A DNA stretch of 64,000 nt. Source: Paenibacillus naphthalenovorans (lineage in GTDB: Bacteria; Bacillota; Bacilli; Paenibacillales; NBRC-103111). Shown piece after piece: positions 52,200 through 60,420 of this stretch (positions are counted from its first letter, which is position 1; each line of letters begins with the position of its first letter). A model generated the notes under the pieces. The model was given only the letters and a program-made list of their open reading frames with translations, did not search any database and was not told where the DNA came from. The stretch lies in assembly GCF_900099895.1 (NCBI RefSeq), contig NZ_FNDY01000005.1:1-64000 (forward strand), given 5' to 3'. The position numbers were made by a program, and so were the translations under genes.

Positions 52200-53137
52200 G
52201 CCGAGTCCCCTCCTTTGGTGATTTCCAGGAATACATCCTCCAGATTCGTCTGCGCCTCGCTAAAGGATACGATCCGAAACCCTTTGGCTATCAAAGCGCC
52301 GAGGAGTTCCGCCTGTTCTTCATCCTGACCGCCGAAATGCGCGTGCACGCCTTGTTCATCCTCCAGCACCATCGAGACATGCGGCTGGTCGCGCAAAAAT
52401 TCCGCGGCGTCCTTTTCTCCCTCCATGAGCCGGATATGCAGCGTCCGATTGGTTCGCATCCGGTTCTGGATGTCCTGTACCTTGCCCTTGGCGATCAGTT
52501 CGCCATGCTCGATGACGCCAATCTCGTCAACCATCTCCGCAAGCTCCGGCAAAATGTGCGAGGAGATCATGATCGTTTTGCCCATCGATTTCAGCTCTTT
52601 TAAAATTTCCCGCATCTCAATACGGGCCCGGGGATCCAGCCCCGATGCCGGTTCGTCGAGGATCAGCAGCTCGGGATCATGGACAAGACACCGCGCCAGA
52701 CACAGCCTCTGTTTCATTCCTCTGGATAACGAGTCGACGTAAAAGTCGGCTTTGTCCGTCAGATTGACAAGCTCGAGCAGCTGCGGAATCATTTTTTCCC
52801 GCTCCGCCCGGGGAATCCCGTAGCTCGCACCGTAAAAATGCAAATACTCGGTCGTCTTGAAATGATCGTACACGCCGAAGAAATCCGGCATATAACCAAT
52901 CAGCTTGCGTACTTCCTGCGGGTGCCGCGTAACCTCGTAACCCCCAACCTTCGCCGTCCCGGAGGTCGGTGCAAGCAGCGTCGCGAGGATCGACATCGTC
53001 GTCGATTTGCCCGCGCCGTTTGGTCCGACAAACCCAAAAACCGTTCCTTTGGCAATCGACATGCTCATCGATTTCAGCGCTGTGAAGCTGCCGTAGGTTT
53101 TGGTTAAGTTCTCAATTTCGATCATAGGCGTGGTCAT
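52196..53137 (-). CDS. ABC transporter ATP-binding protein
   Basis: A 313-residue ATPase of the ABC-2 group (CcmA/GldA-type): Walker A GPNGAGKSTTMS, Q-loop, signature LSRGMKQRL, Walker B LLILDEPASGLDP, H-loop SSHILPE. The C-terminal 90 residues are the extra domain usual in this group (binding partner for a permease). It overlaps its neighbours by 4 nt on both sides, as expected for a single translational unit with the permease. Confidence 0.93.
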   Translation of the reverse strand: MTTPMIEIENLTKTYGSFTALKSMSMSIAKGTVFGFVGPNGAGKSTTMSILATLLAPTSGTAKVGGYEVTRHPQEVRKLIGYMPDFFGVYDHFKTTEYLHFYGASYGIPRAEREKMIPQLLELVNLTDKADFYVDSLSRGMKQRLCLARCLVHDPELLILDEPASGLDPRARIEMREILKELKSMGKTIMISSHILPELAEMVDEIGVIEHGELIAKGKVQDIQNRMRTNRTLHIRLMEGEKDAAEFLRDQPHVSMVLEDEQGVHAHFGGQDEEQAELLGALIAKGFRIVSFSEAQTNLEDVFLEITKGGDSA

Positions 53138-55536
53138 CGTTTCACCGTTCCTTCCAAAGACACTTGCGGATAACGGAAGCTCAGATCCTGCGTCACCGTA
53201 GCCTTCAGCCTAATCGTCCGGCCTCCGATCAGCATATCGTTCTGCCGGCCGTCCTGCAGCACGAACACCGAACGCAAATCAAGCGGATCCCAATCCTTCC
53301 TGGCCTCGTTCCATATTTGCAGCGATAAATAAGGCGGCAAGCCTCCGGCGCTCTGAATGCGAAGCGTATCGTACTGTGCCCCCGGAATGACCGGGAGGTT
53401 ATATTCGAACGTGAAATCGCCGCTGCCGGCAAACATGTTGCCGTCCGGCTCGCGATGCATCTGCTGCAGATTGTTCTGTACAATGGACGGACTCAAATAT
53501 CCGTAAGGGATGGAGATCTTGTCTCCCTGCACCACTTGAAGCTTCACTTCCTGCACCCACATGTTCAGTTGGTCGGATTGCGCCTTCCGGCCGTTGACCT
53601 GATACAACGATTCGTTATCCTTGCTCCAACCGATGATCATAGTTTCACCGCCTGCACCGGTGTTCCACAGCCTGTTCATGTAGGCATTGACCATTTGCCG
53701 CTCCCGGTTGAATACATCCGGCCCTCCGGTATGGTTATATGGAAACATCAACTGGCCGAAATCGATATAGCCTTGCGGTATCGTATTGATGCTGCCGCCG
53801 ATCGTTTTTTTCTCTCCCGCCTTCAAATCGCCGACGGCAAACAGCTGGCGGTTATAGATCAAGCTGACGTTCGTTAAGTCCGACTTGGTTTGGTTCGTCA
53901 CTTCGCCTTTGATTCCGTTTTGGTCAATGCTCGCCGCCACATCAAATTGGCCAAGAGGCTCGCTTTCCGCATGCTCCACCTGAGCTTTGCGGACGGACCA
54001 GTAAGGCACATCCGTCCACACAAGACGTGCAGCTTCATCCATGTACAAATATTGATCGGTTGCCCCGGCCAGTTCGCCATTCTGATTCATCGATCCGCGG
54101 TTTTCACTGAACGATACCACTTTAGCCGATTTCGGCAGCTGAAGCTCATAGGTTCCGCCGCTTGGAACGAATACCGCCGTTGCCGCACTTCGCGTGCCTT
54201 GGCCATTCCCGCTGAGCTCCAGCGTATTCAGCGTGTGAGTCATTACGGAGCTTTTGTCCGAGGCGCCTACGCTAAATATACCGATACTGGAGATGATGGA
54301 AAGGACGGGAATGATGACCCAGGCCCATTCGCGTTTATCCAATCGTTTCAGCAATAAATATAACAATGGCGCCGCTATCAGGACGTACACCAGAAACAGC
54401 GTCAGCAATAAAAAGAAGGATGGCATCCTCATCGACGGGAAAAAATCGAGAATATACTGCAGGTCCCAGTACCGGTTCATGATATTGGTCTGGAATCCGT
54501 TCTTAGCCGCGGAGGTAACCAGGTGGGGTTGAAGCACCTGCTCCCACAGCTTCGGATTGCCCGTCCATGATGCCAGCGGCTGCAAGGATAAATCGTATCC
54601 TGCGTACCAGACCCGGCCTTTTTCCACCTCTTTGCTCACAAGCAGCGGAACCTGTCCTTCCTGCGCAAGCACATTCCCGGACTTCACCGCAGCGGAGGAC
54701 ACCGTAAACGGCTCCGTCAGGGTCAGCTCTTTGGCCGCCAAGTTCTCCAGAGAGCCCAGCTTGCTTAAAGAGATCGTGCCTTGGTAAGTGACTGGAGACA
54801 GGCTTTCGAATGCTTTGGCCGTCTTGGCATATCCCGCGCCGCCGGCCAGAATCAAGCTTCCCCCTCTGGCCACCCAGCCGTTAATCGCCTGTACCTGCTC
54901 CGGACTGAGCTGGTCGGTAGCTATATCATTAATCGCAATCGCATCCAGACCGTCGAGCATCATGGTTTCCGCGGGAAAGTCCGCCACATTCAAGCGGGAT
55001 ACACTCACGTCATAGCCCTGCGTATTCAATAGAGACAAAAAATTCAGCGTATCGGGATCGCGTGCCAGCACCCCTACCTGGGTAGAACGCACGCTTACCG
55101 TTTCAATATAATTGCTGCCTTTTGAGATCGGCACTAATGTCCCGCCTTCTACCGGACCCTGATAGAGCTTCACGACATTATTGCGGCTGTTCAGGGTCAT
55201 GCCCGGCAGCGCCATCCATACGGTTTTCGTGCTCTGCCTGGGCAGCTCGACGTGCTTCACGTAGGTGATATCCTTGCCTCCCGTCTGACTTGCCACTTGT
55301 ACGACCAAATCACCGCTTATATCCTCATGTGGACTGGTCAGCGTGAATTTGACAGGAAACCATCGGCCTTCCTTCATTTTTCCGTCGATGCCCGTCTGAA
55401 TTTGCAGTTCGACTCCGGAAGCAGCCGGCGCTGCGCCAACCGTTCCTGCCATGATTTGAAAGGTCATGCAAAGCGCAAGCAGCAGGAGCAGCAGCCGACG
55501 GACCCCCTTTATTCTCTCTGATCGTAACCCTTCCAT
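53134..55536 (-). CDS. exported membrane protein with GATase-like domain, first gene of the operon
   Basis: An 800-residue protein: signal peptide (about 10-35, VRRLLLLLLALCMTFQIMAG), a beta-sandwich (about 38-145), a GATase-like Rossmann domain (about 147-240, VGVLARDPDTLNFLSLLNTQGY and WVARGGSLILAGGAGYAK), two or three transmembrane helices (about 370-425) and a second large extracellular part. This resembles GldG- or DUF4350-like auxiliary proteins of ABC-2 systems, but family membership is not certain. ATG 55536 has AGGAGG. No convincing promoter was found in the 126-nt spacer to the right. Confidence 0.78.
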   Translation of the reverse strand: MEGLRSERIKGVRRLLLLLLALCMTFQIMAGTVGAAPAASGVELQIQTGIDGKMKEGRWFPVKFTLTSPHEDISGDLVVQVASQTGGKDITYVKHVELPRQSTKTVWMALPGMTLNSRNNVVKLYQGPVEGGTLVPISKGSNYIETVSVRSTQVGVLARDPDTLNFLSLLNTQGYDVSVSRLNVADFPAETMMLDGLDAIAINDIATDQLSPEQVQAINGWVARGGSLILAGGAGYAKTAKAFESLSPVTYQGTISLSKLGSLENLAAKELTLTEPFTVSSAAVKSGNVLAQEGQVPLLVSKEVEKGRVWYAGYDLSLQPLASWTGNPKLWEQVLQPHLVTSAAKNGFQTNIMNRYWDLQYILDFFPSMRMPSFFLLLTLFLVYVLIAAPLLYLLLKRLDKREWAWVIIPVLSIISSIGIFSVGASDKSSVMTHTLNTLELSGNGQGTRSAATAVFVPSGGTYELQLPKSAKVVSFSENRGSMNQNGELAGATDQYLYMDEAARLVWTDVPYWSVRKAQVEHAESEPLGQFDVAASIDQNGIKGEVTNQTKSDLTNVSLIYNRQLFAVGDLKAGEKKTIGGSINTIPQGYIDFGQLMFPYNHTGGPDVFNRERQMVNAYMNRLWNTGAGGETMIIGWSKDNESLYQVNGRKAQSDQLNMWVQEVKLQVVQGDKISIPYGYLSPSIVQNNLQQMHREPDGNMFAGSGDFTFEYNLPVIPGAQYDTLRIQSAGGLPPYLSLQIWNEARKDWDPLDLRSVFVLQDGRQNDMLIGGRTIRLKATVTQDLSFRYPQVSLEGTVKR

Positions 55537-55680
55537 TGCGATCCTCCTAAGCATCGTATTATCCGCATAAATCCTATGACGAGAAAGCTCATTTAAAAGT
55601 TGCTGCTATAAAGAAAAGTTTGGAATGAAACTGGAAATCCCTCCTTTTTTTCAATACTATTAATTTGGAGGAGTGAAGCC

Positions 55681-56361
55681 ATGAGTATGAGATACCTGTT
55701 TCATATACTGATGAGTATACGGGACGGAAACCCTTCAACCGCTAAAGACTATCGCATGCCGGAAGAGCAGTTTCGCGCTGACGTCGAGTCCAAGCTCGGC
55801 AGGAGGCTTCCGGAATCGATGCGCAGCGTGCTTAGCGGTTTCTCGAAACAGGTGAGGTTTCATTGGTTTTTAGACGAGTCGGAGCGTCTTGTCCTGCGAA
55901 AAAATGCCCGGACTTATCAAAGCGACAACGAAAACGTGCCTGAATTCAAGGAAAGGTCCATCTACAGCGGCGGTTATTTGGACTGCGGGCTGTGGGATCT
56001 GGATCAACTGACGGCTTTGGAGCAGCTCAGGGAGGATCTGGACTACCTTGACGAGAACGGCTGCAGAACCCATTGGGCCGACTCCCTGCTGTTTTGCAGC
56101 CACGGAAACGGAAGCTATTTTGGCATTGATCAAACGAGCGGAGAGGTCATTTATTTGTCCATGGACGGGATCATGCACGGCTGGCGGCTAGGTTATGATT
56201 TCGCGTCTTTTATGCATCATTGGATTCATGTCGGCTGTGCCGGTCATTGGGGGCAAGATTTCATGCTGTTCTCTTCCGCTAACGCACCGTATATCGATCA
56301 CACCAGCGATCATGCTCTGCTCGTGAAGCAGTGGCTCGGGATACAGCACTTCGGGTCCTAG
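55681..56361 (+). CDS. SMI1/KNR4 (SUKH) family protein
   Basis: A 226-residue soluble protein with the SUKH fold: LGRRLPESMRSVLSGF near residue 40 (the IG-x-x-LP-x-x-Y-like start), acidic and aromatic residues in YLDENGCRTHWADSLLFCSHGNGSYFGIDQTSGEVIYL, and the C-terminal FASFMHHWI. SUKH proteins are often immunity proteins for toxin systems, but no toxin is adjacent. TTGGAGGAG precedes the ATG. It diverges from the eight-gene operon. Confidence 0.8.
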   Translation: MSMRYLFHILMSIRDGNPSTAKDYRMPEEQFRADVESKLGRRLPESMRSVLSGFSKQVRFHWFLDESERLVLRKNARTYQSDNENVPEFKERSIYSGGYLDCGLWDLDQLTALEQLREDLDYLDENGCRTHWADSLLFCSHGNGSYFGIDQTSGEVIYLSMDGIMHGWRLGYDFASFMHHWIHVGCAGHWGQDFMLFSSANAPYIDHTSDHALLVKQWLGIQHFGS

Positions 56362-56451
56362 ATTATTTGCCGCAATCATGACAAAAAAGGGGATGGCGGA
56401 TGTCCCTGATCTGTGGAGCAGACTGTGGATCTCAAATAAGGAGGAATAGCC

Positions 56452-56526
56452 GTGAAACAACCGAAAATACTAGACGGTATGCCGACTATGGAAGAGGTAA
56501 GGAACATCATGGGTACGTCACGTTAA
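56452..56526 (+). CDS. possible 24-residue microprotein or gene remnant
   Basis: GTG at 56452 is preceded by AAGGAGGAATAGCC, one of the best ribosome sites in the window, and opens a frame of 24 codons ending TAA (MKQPKILDGMPTMEEVRNIM and four more residues). The peptide has no transmembrane character. It may be the undegraded 5' end of a lost gene, a regulatory leader or a real microprotein. Confidence 0.4.
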   Translation: MKQPKILDGMPTMEEVRNIMGTSR

Positions 56527-56632
56527 ACGGCAAGAGGAAGGACGATTCTCGTAATCTATCAATCGATGTTTAAAGATTGCCAGATTGGGTCATCCTTAGA
56601 GTATGTCAAGTATTCACGGGAGGTCCGGTATC

Positions 56633-57361
56633 ATGAAATCCAGATGGTTTTTTATAGGGATGATCATAGCTGCACTATTGATTTGGAAGGGATTCGATGT
56701 CAGCGCCAATGCGAAATCTGACGCTCAGCGGCTGCTATCGTTATCCGACCGGGTCATGGAAGGTAATAAAAAGGTGCTTATCAAACAATTCAGCCCTTAT
56801 TCCACGTTCATAAATAAAGAGGATTTTGCCGAGACAGCCGCGGAATTAAGCACGGTATTCGGTCTGCCTGTCAATCATCAGCTTGCGCATGAGGCCGATC
56901 ATCTGGCATACAAAACGACGAAGACACTGCATGACGTAGTGCTTTCCTTGCTTTATACGGGCACCCTGCAGGACCGGTCAGCGTACCTTGTCCTCAGCCT
57001 GGAAACGGATAGCGAAACAGGGTTGGCGCACATTTTGGAGCTGCAGCAAGAGCTTGAGCAAAAAATGGCTTCCTTGAACATGCCGGTCCAGTGGAATGTG
57101 ATGGTTCAAGGGGAGCTGCGGGGAAAACATGCGGCTGCAGGCGAATTTCTGCAGCGGCTGCCGCAGCTGTTGAATGCGGCAGAAGTAGAACGCTATACGG
57201 ACAACGGGACGGTCAGCGTCTCTTATTTTTCTCGCGATCTTAAGGCCCGACTGCTTACGGGAGAACGGCAAATGAACCTTCAGGCAGCCGTCCATGAACA
57301 TTCCGACACGGGCAAACAGAGAGTCACCTTGGGCGTTCCGGTCATCACCATGGAATATTGA
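56633..57361 (+). CDS. ywmB: YwmB family protein
   Basis: A 242-residue protein with a signal peptide or single N-terminal helix (about 4-22) and an extracytoplasmic domain: SPYSTFINKEDFAETAAELSTVFGLP and the region MVQGELRGKHAAAGEFLQRLPQLL fit the YwmB family, of unknown function and restricted to endospore formers. ATG 56633 is chosen for GGGAGG 9 nt upstream. In B. subtilis ywmB lies by murAA and spoIID; those are not in this window. Confidence 0.8.
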   Translation: MKSRWFFIGMIIAALLIWKGFDVSANAKSDAQRLLSLSDRVMEGNKKVLIKQFSPYSTFINKEDFAETAAELSTVFGLPVNHQLAHEADHLAYKTTKTLHDVVLSLLYTGTLQDRSAYLVLSLETDSETGLAHILELQQELEQKMASLNMPVQWNVMVQGELRGKHAAAGEFLQRLPQLLNAAEVERYTDNGTVSVSYFSRDLKARLLTGERQMNLQAAVHEHSDTGKQRVTLGVPVITMEY

Positions 57362-57445
57362 GTGAAGCGGCTGAATCCATGCACTCGGCGGATGCTGGAT
57401 TGAAAATCGGCTTGGCAGCGCAGTCGTCAGGCAGCGGAGCCGCAT

Positions 57446-57472
57446 AAAAAAAACGTCCCCTTGACGGGGACG
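57446..57472 (-). terminator. terminator of the 57490 gene
   Basis: CGTCCCC (57454-57460) and GGGGACG (57466-57472) form a perfect 7-bp stem; on the minus strand TTTTTTTT follows. It lies 18 nt after the stop of the small coiled-coil gene. Confidence 0.85.
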
Positions 57473-57489
57473 GTCAGCCGTGAGCGGTT

Positions 57490-57900
57490 CTATTGCTGTG
57501 AATTCGATGAATTGGACGACCTCGAAAGGAGGTCCATCGACCAGTCGATCATCCCGTTCATCATCGTTAAGATGAGATTGACGGCATCTTCGTCGCTCAT
57601 CGGCTTAGTGGAGGATTGCTGGGCAATATAATTGTTCATCTTGTTCTCCAATTGGCTCGTTAAATCTTTGAGCTTGCTGAAATCGTTGGCCAGATCGGAG
57701 ATGCTATTGCCATTGGAACCCCCGGAACTGGCGGAGCTTCCGCCGCTATCCTGTGAATCTTGGTTAGAAGCTTGTTGTCCTTGATTTTTTTTCGCCTGCT
57801 GTTTCAATAATGCCTTGATTTGCTCCAGTTCTTCCGTCAAATACTGGTTTTGTTCGGCTAATTGATCCATCTGGCCTTTCAGTTCGCGGTTACTGATCAT
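57490..57900 (-). CDS. hypothetical coiled-coil protein
   Basis: A 136-residue hydrophilic protein: an N-terminal coiled coil (about 1-40, QLAEQNQYLTEELEQIKALL), a Ser/Gly/Asn-rich linker (about 43-70), then a second helix (about 72-130) with ISDLANDFSKLKDL. The composition resembles spore-coat or germination-associated proteins but there is no recognised family. TAGGAG lies 8 nt before the ATG. Confidence 0.65.
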   Translation of the reverse strand: MISNRELKGQMDQLAEQNQYLTEELEQIKALLKQQAKKNQGQQASNQDSQDSGGSSASSGGSNGNSISDLANDFSKLKDLTSQLENKMNNYIAQQSSTKPMSDEDAVNLILTMMNGMIDWSMDLLSRSSNSSNSQQ

Positions 57901-58027
57901 CGTCTGACTCCTAACATACTGGATGATGTTTATAACGTAACCAAAATATTAAGTATTATCCGTTTCCGGTGTTCTGCCGGTGGCGGATTTGCCCGCCTTA
58001 TCCCCATACGCCGCAAAAAAAGGCGCA

Positions 58028-58058
58028 AAAAAAAAGAAAAGCTTCTTGTAGAAGCCTT
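58028..58058 (-). terminator. terminator of the 58142 gene
   Basis: Minus strand GCTTC (58055-58051 region) and GAAGC with a TACAA loop, followed by TTTTCTTTTTTTTT. It lies 84 nt after the gene's stop. The 240-nt spacer (57901-58141) otherwise holds no gene that I can support. Confidence 0.65.
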
Positions 58059-58141
58059 TCGGGCAAGAACCATTCGGTCCACAGAAAGCTTGGCCGCAAA
58101 AACGTAATCGGCCACCCGACAGCGTCTGAAGGCCGGAGCCT

Positions 58142-58444
58142 TTAGACACGCTGGCGGAGGTTCATGATGTTTATGACGGATACGATGCTCCCGCCGATCC
58201 GGGTCACGAAGCCGACAATCGGAATCCAGCTGACCAGTGAAAGCACGACATTAATGATGGTCATCACGAGGGTTCCATTAGAGGTCAATAACGCAATGAT
58301 CAAGTTAACGACCGCCAGCGGAACGACCCAAGTACCCGACCAGGCGTATGCCAAAGGAATCATACCGATCAAATAACCGGCAGCAATTCCGATCTCGGAT
58401 ATCAACTGTATAAGGTTTAACAATCTAGCCGTTTGCGGATTCAT
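58142..58444 (-). CDS. small membrane protein
   Basis: A 100-residue protein with three hydrophobic helices (about 12-32, 37-55, 60-85) and a short basic C-terminus (NIMNLRQRV). No family recognised. The ATG at 58444 is chosen for GGAAGGGTG; earlier codons are open but lack support. A perfect TATAAT (minus strand, 58490-58485) lies 40 nt upstream. Confidence 0.7.
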   Translation of the reverse strand: MNPQTARLLNLIQLISEIGIAAGYLIGMIPLAYAWSGTWVVPLAVVNLIIALLTSNGTLVMTIINVVLSLVSWIPIVGFVTRIGGSIVSVINIMNLRQRV

Positions 58445-58529
58445 TAAACTCACCCTTCCTATTTTACCCTGCAGATACATCCATATTATACAATTTCTGC
58501 ACCTAGCCCGCTACAAAGGAAACGAAAAC

Positions 58530-59117
58530 TCATCCGAATGTTTTCCCGCCCGGTTTCATTTTATGGATTCCGGCCAAAAAGGTATCGAGCAAAAAACGAA
58601 GGCTCACATGGAGGTCGAGCGGGAGTCCGAAGCCTCCACGCTGCTCAAGCGAGGCGAAGCCGTGGAGAATACTGCGCAAGCCTCGTACAGCGTGAAGCGC
58701 CGCTTCCCCCTCCAGATCGTAAGCCCTCAGCACGCGTACGACCAGATCCACGATTTCCGCTCCCGCCTTTTGGACGTCAGGGTCCTGCGGCTCGGGCGCG
58801 CGAAGGGTCGCTTCATACAATCCGGGATGGGTTTTGGCAAAAGCTACATAAGCTTCACCGAGCGCTCGCACCGCCTCATCTCCTGCGCGTCCTACCGCAG
58901 CGCGCGTCAATACGATGCGGAGCTGCTCGAGGCCATGGATCGCGAGCTTTTTGCGCAAGTCGTGAAGCCCGTTCACATGATTGTAGAGCGACGGGGGGCG
59001 AATCTTTAATTTGCCGGCAAGCGAGGCCAGAGTCACTTCATCGACGCCTTGCGTATCGGCCATTTCTGCAGCGGCTTGTATAATGGTTGGCAAGTCGAGG
59101 CCGATTCTTGGGGACAT
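58530..59117 (-). CDS. TetR/AcrR family regulator (WHG domain)
   Basis: A 195-residue regulator: N-terminal TetR helix-turn-helix (about 8-55; TLASLAGKLKIRPPSLYNHVNG) and a C-terminal WHG-type ligand domain (HAVRGLRSILHGFASLEQRGGF). It follows the metallo-beta-lactamase gene by 36 nt and has AAAGGAG. Two identical-type operators at the promoter of the pair point to autorepression. Confidence 0.9.
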   Translation of the reverse strand: MSPRIGLDLPTIIQAAAEMADTQGVDEVTLASLAGKLKIRPPSLYNHVNGLHDLRKKLAIHGLEQLRIVLTRAAVGRAGDEAVRALGEAYVAFAKTHPGLYEATLRAPEPQDPDVQKAGAEIVDLVVRVLRAYDLEGEAALHAVRGLRSILHGFASLEQRGGFGLPLDLHVSLRFLLDTFLAGIHKMKPGGKTFG

Positions 59118-59153
59118 ACCATTTGCTCCTTTACTAGAACGATTGATGATGCT

Positions 59154-59855
59154 TCAGATTCCGCCTGCTTCAGCAATAACGCGATCCATAGCGGCTTCGG
59201 GCTCCCTCAGCATGCGTCCGTGACCCACCGCAAGCAGCGAAGGACGGTAGTCCCTCAGCTTGAGTACGCTCTCTAGCGCCGCCTGCTTATTCCATGTAGC
59301 CCAGGCAGGAAAAGGGAACCATGGCCGAAGCTGTCCGGCTGCCGCAATACCGCCCCTGGTCTGCAAGGCATCGCCGGCGATGAGCGCATGCGTGCGCGTA
59401 TCGAGAAAAGCCATCGAGCCCGGCGTATGCCCCGGCGCCGCTACAGCAAGCAGTGAACCGATCCGGTCTCCTTCCTGAAGACGAACGTCCTCCCTCGTCC
59501 GAACTTTACCCGAGATGCCGCCGCGAATTGGGGTATCCGGCTCGCCGGGCTCCAACGTGCGGTCTCCGGCAAGCAGCCGCGCATCCCTTGCGGAAATATG
59601 CACGGGAACATCGGGAAGCACTTGTTTGAGCGCGTCGAGAGCGCCTACGTGATCATCATGCGCATGGGTCAATACGATCCGGGTGATCGGCTTGCCGATC
59701 TGAGCGGCCGCCTGCATAATTCCCTTTGAGCTGTAAGGCAGTGCGGCATCCACCAGCGTCAAACCGTCATCTTCCTCCACCAAATAACAGTTCACGGGGA
59801 AAATGCGGGACAAAAACGTCAATTGGTATAAGCTATTTTCCCGAATGATTCTCAT
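59154..59855 (-). CDS. metallo-beta-lactamase fold hydrolase
   Basis: A 233-residue MBL-fold protein with all five main metal motifs: THAHDDHVG (HxHxDH), the His in PGHTPGSM, Asp in IAGDALQ and the final His in VGHGRML. Probably a thiolester or related hydrolase; the substrate is unknown. AAGGAGATGG precedes the ATG. It is the first gene of an operon with a TetR repressor, which suggests induction by its substrate. Confidence 0.9.
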   Translation of the reverse strand: MRIIRENSLYQLTFLSRIFPVNCYLVEEDDGLTLVDAALPYSSKGIMQAAAQIGKPITRIVLTHAHDDHVGALDALKQVLPDVPVHISARDARLLAGDRTLEPGEPDTPIRGGISGKVRTREDVRLQEGDRIGSLLAVAAPGHTPGSMAFLDTRTHALIAGDALQTRGGIAAAGQLRPWFPFPAWATWNKQAALESVLKLRDYRPSLLAVGHGRMLREPEAAMDRVIAEAGGI

Positions 59856-59877
59856 GGAACCATCTCCTTGTCACAAA

Positions 59878-59925
59878 AACTAATGATATTAGTTTTAATA
59901 TAACTAACATTATTAGTTTATGCAA
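59878..59925 (-). promoter_or_regulatory. promoter of the MBL-tetR operon with two 17-bp operators
   Basis: Minus-strand TTGCAT (59925-59920), 17-nt spacer, TATATT (59902-59897). Two copies of AACTAA-N5-TTAGTT: AACTAACATTATTAGTT (59902-59918) fills the spacer, and AACTAATGATATTAGTT (59878-59894) covers the start region; the centres are 24 bp apart. This is the classical layout of a TetR-repressed promoter. Confidence 0.8.
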
Positions 59926-59929
59926 GTGC

Positions 59930-59964
59930 AAAAAGGACTGCCTCACGCTTGAGCAGCCCTTTTC
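59930..59964 (-). terminator. terminator of the formate dehydrogenase operon
   Basis: Minus strand AGGGCTGC (59960-59953) pairs with GCAGTCCT (59941-59934) with one G-U; TTTTTG follows. It lies directly between the last small gene and the MBL-tetR promoter. Confidence 0.75.
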
Positions 59965-59976
59965 CTTATCACTGCG

Positions 59977-60120
59977 CTATTTTTCCTCATCCTGCAGCCC
60001 GGATAGGTCAGGCGGCTGCCGATCCGTCACACAATTTGCACAAACGTGGAGATGATCGTTTGGAGCAATCCACTCCCCGGAATCTTCGATACTTCCGCAA
60101 ACTTCACAGATGATGGGCAT
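59977..60120 (-). CDS. small zinc-ribbon protein
   Basis: A 47-residue protein starting MPIICEVCGS and containing a second pair VCANC, i.e. CxxC-N18-CxxC, a classical zinc ribbon; acidic C-terminus (LSGLQDEEK). AGGAGG lies 9 nt before the ATG at 60120. It is too short to appear in most annotation but has a strong ribosome site and stands last in the formate dehydrogenase operon. Confidence 0.75.
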   Translation of the reverse strand: MPIICEVCGSIEDSGEWIAPNDHLHVCANCVTDRQPPDLSGLQDEEK

Positions 60121-60167
60121 ACGTCATTTCCTCCTGCCATATTTCGGGTACGTCAATCATGCAAATG

Positions 60168-60395
60168 TTATTCCGCAACGCCATCCTCCGTCTTGATTTC
60201 ATACCCCAATTCATGAACGGCCTGCTCGAAATCACGAAAGGAGGCAGCCGTCTCGTCATAGGTAAATGTAGCCTTTTTTTTACTTAAGCTGACCTCCACG
60301 CTGTCGACACCCCAAACCTCATGCAGGGCGCGTCGGACTTTATTGACATCCTCCTGGTCATCCATACCTTGAATGACTACCGTTTTTGTAATCAT
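60168..60395 (-). CDS. HMA-like domain protein without metal-binding cysteines
   Basis: A 75-residue protein with the full ferredoxin-like HMA fold pattern (TKTVVIQGM..., VNKVRRALHEVWGVDSVEVSLSKKKATFTYD interrupted, FEQAVHELGYEI). The metal site GMxCxxC is GMDDQED: both Cys are Asp (residues 13 and 16). It therefore cannot bind copper in the usual way. It lies between DUF1641 and the zinc ribbon, 25 and 47 nt away. GGGGTG is a weak ribosome site. Confidence 0.78.
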   Translation of the reverse strand: MITKTVVIQGMDDQEDVNKVRRALHEVWGVDSVEVSLSKKKATFTYDETAASFRDFEQAVHELGYEIKTEDGVAE

Positions 60396-60420
60396 GTCTG
60401 CTGCACCCCGTTCATCACCG

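Noticed and set aside
57901-58141. c-di-GMP (GEMM) or cobalamin riboswitch-like pieces (GGCAAGAACC, GCAAAAACG)
   Set aside because: Only scattered short matches in AT- and A-rich sequence; no conserved helix set could be assembled on either strand.
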